Shown here: positions 25,813 to 33,397 of the stretch, one piece after another | How positions within the stretch are numbered: the stretch's first letter is position 1 | Layout of the letters: the number at the start of each line of letters is the position of its first letter | NCBI GenBank assembly: GCA_046331625.1 | Contig: JAXLQL010000012.1 | Location: 62,001 to 126,000 of the forward strand | Direction of reading: 5' to 3' | Length of the DNA stretch: 64,000 nucleotides | Origin: JAXLQL01 sp046331625 | Lineage (GTDB): Bacteria > Acidobacteriota > Terriglobia > Bryobacterales > Bryobacteraceae | Position numbers and translations under genes: made by a program | The notes under the pieces: generated by a model | Told to the model about the DNA's origin: nothing | The model's input: only the letters and a program-made list of their open reading frames with translations | Databases searched by the model: none

Positions 25813-28275
25813 CTACTCGAAGCGTAGCGTCACTCGATCCACTTCCGGATACCGGTCTCCATTGGGTGATTCGAGCGTGATCCGATATTGCACGAAGCGT
25901 GCGGCTGAGTTCATCTCCACCGCGGATGCCGGCGCCGTCATCCACTGCGCGCGCTCGAGTTCCGCTTTGGAAGTGGCCCATCGCGTTGCGAAACCGAGTT
26001 GCGCACCTTCGGGCGTCTCGCCCGCAACTTCCCAAGTGAATCGCGAGGACTGATGCTTCAGCTCGAATACGCGCGATTCATAGGTCTGCTTCCACTGACG
26101 CGTTGCGATGTGCCCCATGTCCTGATCCCACATCCAATGCGGACCGATGGTCGGCAGGGTCTCTACGCGGGGATTGGCGAATCTCCGGCCGTCGTTGTAG
26201 AAGATCTTTGATGCCGCGCGATGGTCGCCATCAGTGGTGTGGCATGACACGGCCAGGTCGATCTTGCCGTCGCCGTCGAAGTCCGCTGCCATGCCATCGT
26301 GGGCCGAGTCGGTGATCAAGGCCGTCCGGCGCCGCGGATGGAATCCGTCTTTCGATCCCCAGTACAGATAGCTGGGCACTGACTCGCGCGTTCCGTTGCC
26401 GAGATAGTGCGGTGAGAAGATGTCGAGCGAGCCGTCACCATCGAAGTCCGCCACTACCGGGCCCACCGGCGCGAAGCCCGGCAACCACTGCGAGTTCGAT
26501 TGGCGGAATCCGGAGGGCGATCCCCAGAACAGGTAGAGCCCGCCATCATGCCCGCCGCTTTCGCGGTCCTGATACGAGCCGACGATCCAGTCGAGCCAGC
26601 CGTCGCCGTTGAGATCCGCGGTTTCGAGCGAGATGGCGAAGGGCACGTGGATGGTCTTGACGCGCTTGGGGTCGAATCCTTTCGCCGAACCTTCGAACAG
26701 CATTGCCATGTCACGCGTCGAGTCGACGGCGGCGATGTCGAGCCATCCATCGCCCGTGAAGTCCGCCAGAGACAAGCTCACGGCGCGACCCACGTTCGAG
26801 AGCGCTTGACGGCGCGCCTTCGAGAATCCGTCTTTGCCACCGTAGTAGATCACCAGGCGATCGCGAGTTTGCGTGCTGTCGAAGGCGCCGAGCACGACGT
26901 CGAGGTATCCATCGCGATCGAGATCGGCCACGGCGCTCGATCCGATGTTCGCCTCGGCCAGCACGGTGCGCCGACCGAGATCGAAGCCGTTCGGCGAGCC
27001 CCAGAAGATGTTGGCTCCGAGCGTGGGCTCCTTGTCCGCGGCCTCGCCGACGTGACCCGAGTTGAGTGCGATCAAGTCCGGCCAGCCATCGCCGTTCAGA
27101 TCGGCCGCGCTCGACTCGTATCCGCTCTGCAGCGGAATCTCCCATCGCTTGGCGTTCGCGAATCCGCCCTTGGCGCCCCAGTACACGTAGATCGGGACCT
27201 TCTCGGCCACTGTTCCGTTCAGCGCGTTGGCGAAGATAACGCGGGGCGGCGTGTCTTTCTCGCGCGCGACCGCCGCCACGTGCGATGCGCCCCACGTGGT
27301 GAACTCCGGTCCGCGCTCGAACTGCCGCGAGCCCTTGCCAAGATAGATCACTGACTGCGCTTCGAGCTTGGCGTCGGTTTGGTGGACCGAGATCGCCAAG
27401 TCGAGCTTGCCGTCTTCATTGAAGTCCACCGCCGCGGCGGCCGTTGCGTACTTCACCGGAATTGTGGTGGCCGGTTCGCGCATGCCCCACAGCACCCGAA
27501 CGCCGTGCGAGCCGGTGACGATCGAGTCCGGCTTGCCGTCGCCATCGAGGTCGGCGGTGACGGCGTTCGAGGCATCGGACTTCATGCCATCGAGCCTACG
27601 TGCGCCGGTCTTGGTCATCACCAGAGCTTCCTGGCCTTTCACGAAAATGTCCGTCGCATCGGCGATGCCGTAGTCTTTGAAGCGCGCCGATTGGAATCCG
27701 CGGTCTCCACCCAAATACACGCGCACGATGTTGCCGGCTGGCTGTCCAGGCGACCACGCCTTCTGATTCAGCGTGACGATATCGGGCCAGTTGTCGTGGT
27801 TGACGTCGGCGGCAACGGCGGCGATCGCGCCATAGACGGGAAGAATTCCGCTGATGCGCGATGGGCTGAAGCCATCGGCCGCACCCCACGCGATCTTCAG
27901 ATAGCGCCGCGGATTCTGGAGTCCGCTATCGCTCGGACAAAAGACCGCGTCGGCCCAGCCGTCGCGATTCAAGTCGCCGATCCAGACTCGCTGCGAGCCT
28001 TCCACGGGCAATTCCACGCGCCCGCGCGAGGAAGCCACCACCGCCGGTTGAAAGTACGAGTAGTCATGCGTGCTGTTGAAGACGAGATCGAAGTAGCCAT
28101 CTCGATTCAGATCGTATCGCTGGATGGTGCGGACTCTGCCGTCGCGCGAGACGAACAGATTCTGCCCGGCGGCATCCACTCGCCCGCGCGAGAAGTCTTC
28201 GAACGTCTCGTCTGTCCACACTTCGGCGGCGGAAAGCGAGGCTGCCACACATATCGCACTAACCAGGAGTCGCAT
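25813..28275 (-). CDS. Secreted FG-GAP/VCBS repeat protein
   Basis: An 820-residue exported protein with a signal peptide (MRLLVSAICVAASLSAAE). It contains about eleven FG-GAP calcium-binding blades with the D-x-[DN]-x-[DN]-G-x-x-D pattern, for example DLNRDGYFDLVF, DVNHDNWPDIVT, DLDGDGKPDSIV, DFTGDGWLDIAA and DFDGDGKIDLAV, spread evenly to about residue 700. The last ~110 residues form a separate beta-rich domain (SRFTWEVAGETPEGAQLGF in part). Such propellers bind carbohydrate or protein outside the cell. Its start overlaps the end of the glycosidase-like gene by 17 bases, so both belong to one transcript. Confidence 0.88.
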   Translation of the reverse strand: MRLLVSAICVAASLSAAEVWTDETFEDFSRGRVDAAGQNLFVSRDGRVRTIQRYDLNRDGYFDLVFNSTHDYSYFQPAVVASSRGRVELPVEGSQRVWIGDLNRDGWADAVFCPSDSGLQNPRRYLKIAWGAADGFSPSRISGILPVYGAIAAVAADVNHDNWPDIVTLNQKAWSPGQPAGNIVRVYLGGDRGFQSARFKDYGIADATDIFVKGQEALVMTKTGARRLDGMKSDASNAVTADLDGDGKPDSIVTGSHGVRVLWGMREPATTIPVKYATAAAAVDFNEDGKLDLAISVHQTDAKLEAQSVIYLGKGSRQFERGPEFTTWGASHVAAVAREKDTPPRVIFANALNGTVAEKVPIYVYWGAKGGFANAKRWEIPLQSGYESSAADLNGDGWPDLIALNSGHVGEAADKEPTLGANIFWGSPNGFDLGRRTVLAEANIGSSAVADLDRDGYLDVVLGAFDSTQTRDRLVIYYGGKDGFSKARRQALSNVGRAVSLSLADFTGDGWLDIAAVDSTRDMAMLFEGSAKGFDPKRVKTIHVPFAISLETADLNGDGWLDWIVGSYQDRESGGHDGGLYLFWGSPSGFRQSNSQWLPGFAPVGPVVADFDGDGSLDIFSPHYLGNGTRESVPSYLYWGSKDGFHPRRRTALITDSAHDGMAADFDGDGKIDLAVSCHTTDGDHRAASKIFYNDGRRFANPRVETLPTIGPHWMWDQDMGHIATRQWKQTYESRVFELKHQSSRFTWEVAGETPEGAQLGFATRWATSKAELERAQWMTAPASAVEMNSAARFVQYRITLESPNGDRYPEVDRVTLRFE

Positions 28276-29953
28276 AGGTCAAATCCCAATCTCCGAGCTT
28301 GAAGAGCTTCTTGCCCGGCCGTTCTACTTGCCGTTCCTTGACTTCGTCTTTGTGCCCGAGCCTGCGCAACGTGCGCCACGACGGGCCGAAATCGTAACGG
28401 GCATTCGTGTCCCAGAAGAACAGGCGCTCCACGCCGAGATCATAGATCGCGCGGGCCCGGCGCAGATACGTCTCGGGCGGCATGACGCGGGGCATCATGT
28501 TCGGGGCGAGTTCGCACTTGGTTCCACGGGTGATGCGCACGAAGAAGTCGAGATCGTGCGCGTTGTCCCACGAGTCTGCGGTGGAAGTGAGACGTTCCAC
28601 CGACGTGTAGGGAACGATGGTATCCACCAAGCCTTCGGCGATCCATGCCTCGAGGTCAATCGCATGGAACAGGTTTTCGCGTTCGCTGCTCATCACGATC
28701 GCGGTCACGGGCTTGCGGCCCACAACGGCGCGCAGTTCGCGCATGAACGCGGTGAGCACGCCGGCGCGCGCCTTCAACCAGCGTGGATCGCGATCGTCGA
28801 GTTGGCGTGCGTCGAGCCCGGTCTGCGCGCGAAACGAGTCGACGATGGGCGCTTCGTACTCCACCAGCGGCGGGCGCCGGTTGTAAGCGATGCACACGCC
28901 ATCCACGGGATAGGTGAGCATCTCCTGCACGAACCCGAGCGCGGTCTTGCGCACCTCCGGATAGGCGTAGGAAAGCCTGGGCGTGGGGCGGCCTTGCTTG
29001 TCGCGTCCGCGCCATTCGGGATGTTTGTCGTAGACGCCGCCGGTGTTCCACTCGTCTTCGGGCACGGGGAAGTGAAAGCCGGCTGGGCGGTAGGTGGCGT
29101 GGAACTCCATGCCCATCGAGTGTGCGTGGTCGAGCGCGGTTCGAAACGGATCGATGCCCTTTTGTTTCAGCGCCTGCCAGGACTCGGCGGCGAGGCGGTC
29201 GCCCACACGGTACGGATCTTCGATCCAGTGATCGGTTGCGGGGACGCCTTTCTTGGTCGGCAAGTACATGCGGTCGCCCATGCCGCCTTCCCAATAGATG
29301 CGGGCGAAGTCGGTTTCGCGGAAGGGCTCGAGCTCTCGCCGGATGTCGTCAGCCGAGGTGGGACGGTATTGATAGGTGTAGCTCCAAGCGTCGTGATGCG
29401 CGTATAGGCGTTTATGTTCTTTCGCTGTGACATCGCCGCTCGCCGGAACCAGTTTGATGTAGCCGAGCCACACTCCGGCGCACGGGTTTGCTACGGAGTT
29501 AGGATCGCCGGGCACGAGTTGCCGGCGGAACTGCCGCAGGATGAGATCCTGCCCTGACACATCCGCGGTCTTCCAGTAATATTCGTCGAGGCGCGCGCGA
29601 TCTTCGCCGTGGTGGACCACGAGCGAGAACGCGGAATCGCGTGAGAGCTTGGCGAGAACATGCGTCTGGTCTTCACCGCCATAGGAGCGCAAACCGAACC
29701 AGATCTCGTAACGGCCGCGTTGCGGCAGGCGATAGCGGATCTCGGGCGCGCCGGTGTTTTGGCCGGCCACGAGCATGGCGCCCTTCACGCCTTCGGCTTC
29801 GAAGTCGAGCAGACGCCAGTGTCCGCGCCGCGGCTTGCGGGAAAGGGCGGTGGCCGGCGTGCAGTGATCGAGATCGGCGAGATAGATGGCGCCGCTGGGC
29901 TGGGCGCTCAGCGCCGCGGCTGCGGTGGTTTGGAGGAACACGCGCCTGTTCAT
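28259..29953 (-). CDS. Putative secreted glycoside hydrolase-like TIM-barrel protein
   Basis: A 564-residue protein with a leader (MNRRVFLQTTAAAALSAQP). Residues ~25-170 form a beta-rich sugar-binding-like domain (RYRLPQRGRYEIWFGLRS in part). The remainder looks like a (beta/alpha)8 barrel of the glycosyl hydrolase-like GHL10/GH-family type: DFARIYWEGG, MGMEFHATYRPAG, VDGVCIAYNRRPPLVEYE and VDTIVPYTS fit successive strands, with candidate acids Glu in YWEGG and Asp/Glu in LVEYE. ATG 29953 was chosen for the leader; an upstream extension would run through the intergenic repeat. The FG-GAP gene overlaps its end. Confidence 0.65.
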   Translation of the reverse strand: MNRRVFLQTTAAAALSAQPSGAIYLADLDHCTPATALSRKPRRGHWRLLDFEAEGVKGAMLVAGQNTGAPEIRYRLPQRGRYEIWFGLRSYGGEDQTHVLAKLSRDSAFSLVVHHGEDRARLDEYYWKTADVSGQDLILRQFRRQLVPGDPNSVANPCAGVWLGYIKLVPASGDVTAKEHKRLYAHHDAWSYTYQYRPTSADDIRRELEPFRETDFARIYWEGGMGDRMYLPTKKGVPATDHWIEDPYRVGDRLAAESWQALKQKGIDPFRTALDHAHSMGMEFHATYRPAGFHFPVPEDEWNTGGVYDKHPEWRGRDKQGRPTPRLSYAYPEVRKTALGFVQEMLTYPVDGVCIAYNRRPPLVEYEAPIVDSFRAQTGLDARQLDDRDPRWLKARAGVLTAFMRELRAVVGRKPVTAIVMSSERENLFHAIDLEAWIAEGLVDTIVPYTSVERLTSTADSWDNAHDLDFFVRITRGTKCELAPNMMPRVMPPETYLRRARAIYDLGVERLFFWDTNARYDFGPSWRTLRRLGHKDEVKERQVERPGKKLFKLGDWDLTYATPG

Positions 29954-30071
29954 AGGGCCTCGCTTCTGTCGAGAGTCGCTTTTGGTTGCTGCGATATAGC
30001 GTATTCCAACCGGCGGCGGTGTGCCGACGGATGCTCCGCAGGACCTATCGGACGTGGTGCGCCAGCCGGCT

Positions 30072-30110
30072 GCGGGACTGAAGTCCCGCGCAGGCTGAAG
30101 CCTGCCCCAC
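30072..30110. repeat. Double-palindrome intergenic repeat, copy 4 (inverted)
   Basis: GCGGGACTGAAGTCCCGC followed by GCAGGCTGAAGCCTGC and CCCAC, the exact reverse complement of the copy at 16485. It lies immediately at the 3' end of the gene at 30112, between it and the glycosidase-like gene. Confidence 0.8.
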
Positions 30111-30111
30111 A

Positions 30112-30561
30112 TCACTTCTGGCTGCGATATATCGTATTCCATCCGGCCGGCAGCGCGGCGCCGATGGCCGCTCCTGCGGCGGCGCCACCGATCGCTGCGA
30201 GTTGCGTGTTGCGACATCCGTCATCGGTCTCGGCGCACGCGATCCCGAACTTCATGGCGCCTGCGCCAATGAGTCCGCCCACTCCGGCGAGCACCGCGAT
30301 GTTCGCCGCCCGGTGCCGCTTTCCCCGCCGCGAGACGCGCACCACGGAATCCTTGGGAATTGTTTTGGAAGCTCCGTCGACGGTCAGCGTAATGCCTTCG
30401 CTCGAAACGCTCTCGAACCGGCCACGCAAGCTGCCGGCGCGATACGGCACCACCGTGATTTCGTCCTGGGGCTTCAGTTGCGAAAGACTGTTCCAGTCGC
30501 CAGAATCGGCGGCTAGGCATGCCGCGGCGAGAGCAAACAAAATCGAAAAGGGCTGTTTCAT
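30112..30561 (-). CDS. Exported hypothetical protein with glycine-zipper segments
   Basis: A 149-residue protein with a signal peptide (MKQPFSILFALAAACLAAD). Residues ~30-75 are a small beta domain (GRFESVSSEGITLTVDGAS in part). The second half has two Gly/Ala-rich hydrophobic stretches, VLAGVGGLIGAGAMK and AAIGGAAAGAAIGAALPAG, typical of glycine-zipper membrane-associated proteins. ATG 30561 gives the signal peptide. The gene is divergent from the DUF58 gene, with 44 bases between starts. Confidence 0.65.
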   Translation of the reverse strand: MKQPFSILFALAAACLAADSGDWNSLSQLKPQDEITVVPYRAGSLRGRFESVSSEGITLTVDGASKTIPKDSVVRVSRRGKRHRAANIAVLAGVGGLIGAGAMKFGIACAETDDGCRNTQLAAIGGAAAGAAIGAALPAGWNTIYRSQK

Positions 30562-30605
30562 GGCCTCAGTGTAGCCCGCCGAAGCCCGGCGGATATACTG
30601 GTTGC

Positions 30606-31502
30606 GTGGCAACGACCGTCATTGACCGCAAGCTTCTCGAGAAGCTCGAGCGGCTCACCATTCGCTGGCAGAAGTCATTCCCCGGCTTGGTGGGCGGTCA
30701 CAACATGTCGCGCTTCTCCGGACCCGGCCAAGAGTTCCTGGACCATCGCAATTTCCACCACGGCGACGATTTGCGCGCCGTCAACTGGCGCGCCTATATG
30801 CGCCTGGAAAAGATGTTCCTGAAGATGTTCCAGATCGAGCCTCGGGTACCGGTGCGGATGCTGATCGACACCAGCCTGTCTATGGGAACAGGCGACCCGG
30901 GCACCGGCGATCCAAACAAATTCGACTATGCGCGTACTTTGGCGGCCGCGCTCACCTATGTCGCGCTGGTGCGTCTGGATACCATCGTGATCCACCCGTT
31001 CTCGAGCAAGCTCGGCGACGCGCAGATCTGCTCCGGCGGCCGGCACCGCTTCAACCCCGCCGCGGAGTTCCTGAGCAACCTCGAGATGTCTGGCCAAACG
31101 GACTTTCTGCCGGTGGCACGCCAGTTCGTCAACAAGTATTTGAACAAGGGTTTGCTGGTGGTGATCTCGGACTTCCTGTCCGATACCGACACCGAGAAGC
31201 CGATGCAGTATCTGGCCGAATTCGGCCACGAGGTGTTCCTCATTCACGTGTGGGCGGACCAGGATCGCACGCCTCCGTGGACCGGAGAACTCAATCTCAC
31301 CGACGCCGAGACGGGCGCGCATCTCGAGATGGACGTGGACGATGAGGCGCGACAGCGTTACACGGAAGCGTTCGACGAATGGGCGGGAACGGTGGAGCGC
31401 GCCGCGTTGCGCAATGGCGGCCGCTATGTAGGGATTCCGGTTTCGATGCCCGTGGAGGAAGCGATCTTCGGCCCGATTGCGCGCACCCGAGGGGTGGCTT
31501 GA
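30606..31502 (+). CDS. DUF58 domain protein with von Willebrand A fold
   Basis: A 298-residue protein. The DUF58 hallmark HHGDDLRAVNWRAYMR lies near residue 55, followed by a von Willebrand A domain with a complete MIDAS start, IDTSLSMGTG (DxSxS), and SDFLSDTD later. Proteins like this act with MoxR ATPases in maturation of metal- or cofactor-dependent complexes and in stress responses; no MoxR gene is in this window. GTG 30606 is preferred because the longer reading from 30519 overlaps the divergent gene and lacks family similarity. It heads a three-gene cluster. Confidence 0.85.
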   Translation: MATTVIDRKLLEKLERLTIRWQKSFPGLVGGHNMSRFSGPGQEFLDHRNFHHGDDLRAVNWRAYMRLEKMFLKMFQIEPRVPVRMLIDTSLSMGTGDPGTGDPNKFDYARTLAAALTYVALVRLDTIVIHPFSSKLGDAQICSGGRHRFNPAAEFLSNLEMSGQTDFLPVARQFVNKYLNKGLLVVISDFLSDTDTEKPMQYLAEFGHEVFLIHVWADQDRTPPWTGELNLTDAETGAHLEMDVDDEARQRYTEAFDEWAGTVERAALRNGGRYVGIPVSMPVEEAIFGPIARTRGVA

Positions 31503-31516
31503 TGAGGAGCGCCTAA

Positions 31517-33397
31517 GTGTTTTTTTTCAACTTGAGCTTGGGCGAGTTCCTGGCGCTGTTCGCCGCGGCGTCAGCGGTGGTGACCGCGCTCTACTTGCTC
31601 GACCGCTCCCGCCGCGGAGTGGTAGTGGCCACGCTCCGTTTCTGGACCGAAGCCAAACGGCCCGTGGAATCTTCCAGCCGGCGCCGCATTCGCCAGTGGC
31701 CGTCGTTGCTGTTGCAACTCGCATCCATCGCGTGTTTGATCGCTGCGCTGTCGCAGCTTCGGCTGGGAAGCCGGGAGAATGCCGCCGCCGATCACGTGCT
31801 GATCCTCGACACGTCGGCTTGGATGGCCGCGCGCTCGGGCAACGGAACGCTGTTACGCGAGGCGCAGTCGCAAGCGCTCGGATGGGTGCGCGCGATGCCG
31901 GCAACCGATCGCATTCTGGTGCTGTACGCGGATTCGCTGGCCACGCCGGTAACGGGCTTCGAGACGAATCGCAAGAAGGTGGAAGACAGCATCCGCACGG
32001 CGCAAGTCGGCCACTCGGCGCTCGACCTGGCGCAAGCGCTGGACCTGGCTCGCCGCCTGCAACAGAAGAACGCGGGCACGGCCGGGGAGATCGTGTTCGC
32101 CGGCGCCGGGCGCATCGACGAAGCATCGGGCGTCACGCCTCCCGCGAACCTGCGCTTGCTTCCCGTGGCCATGGCCGTGGACAATGTCGGCCTGCGCAAG
32201 GTGGGCATGCGGCAATCGCCTTCGGAAGCGGGACTCTGGAACGTCTACGTATCGGTGCGCAACTACAGCGCCCGAGCGCAGCCGGTGGACTTGGGTGTTC
32301 AATTCGGCGGCGCGCCCGTGGGCACGCGCCATCTGAACATGCCCGCGAACAGCGAGCAGGAAGCGGCGTTCGAGTTCCGCACTCGCGCGGCGGGTATGCT
32401 CGAAGCGCGCATCCGCGCGGGCCGCGACTCGTTTCCGCAAGACGACCGCGCCGAACTCGAGCTTCCCTCGCTGCCCACGATTCCCGTCACCGTCTGCTCG
32501 AACGAGCCCGAACTGTTGCGTCCGCTACTGGCGCACCCGAATATTCAGGCGGCGTTCCGGCCCACCGCGCAGTGCGCCGCGCCGCCACAGGAGGGCGTGG
32601 TGATCTACGATCGCTTTGCTCCGCCCGCGCCACCCAAGCTGCCCGCGCTCTACATCGAACCTCCATCGCAGCGCGCTCCTGTTTCAAACGTAATGTTGAC
32701 GAAATGGAATGGCGAGCATCCGGTGGCGGACGGGCTACGTGTGCGCGAGTGGAAGCTCACTTCGGCGCAGGTGTTGACGGCAACGAGCGGCGAAGCGGTG
32801 GTGGCCGAGTCCGAAGCTGGTCCTCTGGTGCTGGCATCGGCCGCTGCGCCAAGGCGGATCACGTTCGGATTCCATCCGATAAAAGCCGGCATGCGTTTCG
32901 AACTCGCCACGCCATTGCTGTTCGCGAACGCCCTGCGCTGGCTCGCGCCGGAGAGCTTCCGCAACTGGGAATTGTACGCATCGAGCGTGGGCACGGTAAC
33001 GGTGCCGCTCGAGGGCCAGCCCGATCCCCAACAGGTAAAGGTGCAGAGCGGCACGGCGGCGCTCCCGTTTTCGGTGAGCGGCAACTCGCTGCGATTCTTT
33101 TCGGGCAAGCCAGGCACGGTCCGCGTGGACGCCGGCGGCCGCGAGCGCATCTATTCGCTGACGCTTCCCTCGGTGCCTGACGCTTTGTGGAACGCGCCCG
33201 CGTCGATCCGCCGGGGCGTGCCGAAGCCGATGAGCACTCCCATTCACTCGCGCGATATCTGGCAATGGCTCGCGCTGTTGGGCGGGCTCGGACTGTTGGC
33301 CGAATGGCTCCTGTTCGCCCCGACCAATCCGCCCCCGCCGATTCAAGTGCGCGCGCAGAAACAGGCTGAGCCCGAGCCGCTGCGGAGGGCGTCATGA
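31517..33397 (+). CDS. BatA-type membrane protein with degenerate von Willebrand domain
   Basis: A 626-residue protein. An N-terminal BatA domain has two membrane spans (about residues 8-27 and 57-76) around a basic loop, then a von Willebrand-like domain starting VLILDTSAWMAAR. The metal site DxSxS is here D-T-S-A-W, so the metal-binding serine is lost. Residues ~250-520 are beta-rich, and a final span lies at about 580-603. GTG 31517 follows GGAG. The stop overlaps the next gene by four bases. Confidence 0.8.
   Translation: MFFFNLSLGEFLALFAAASAVVTALYLLDRSRRGVVVATLRFWTEAKRPVESSSRRRIRQWPSLLLQLASIACLIAALSQLRLGSRENAAADHVLILDTSAWMAARSGNGTLLREAQSQALGWVRAMPATDRILVLYADSLATPVTGFETNRKKVEDSIRTAQVGHSALDLAQALDLARRLQQKNAGTAGEIVFAGAGRIDEASGVTPPANLRLLPVAMAVDNVGLRKVGMRQSPSEAGLWNVYVSVRNYSARAQPVDLGVQFGGAPVGTRHLNMPANSEQEAAFEFRTRAAGMLEARIRAGRDSFPQDDRAELELPSLPTIPVTVCSNEPELLRPLLAHPNIQAAFRPTAQCAAPPQEGVVIYDRFAPPAPPKLPALYIEPPSQRAPVSNVMLTKWNGEHPVADGLRVREWKLTSAQVLTATSGEAVVAESEAGPLVLASAAAPRRITFGFHPIKAGMRFELATPLLFANALRWLAPESFRNWELYASSVGTVTVPLEGQPDPQQVKVQSGTAALPFSVSGNSLRFFSGKPGTVRVDAGGRERIYSLTLPSVPDALWNAPASIRRGVPKPMSTPIHSRDIWQWLALLGGLGLLAEWLLFAPTNPPPPIQVRAQKQAEPEPLRRAS

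Noticed and set aside
31477..33180. 567-codon plus-strand frame overlapping the BatA-type gene
   Set aside because: Shadow frame caused by high GC at third codon positions; no motif, and the other phase encodes clear domain structure.
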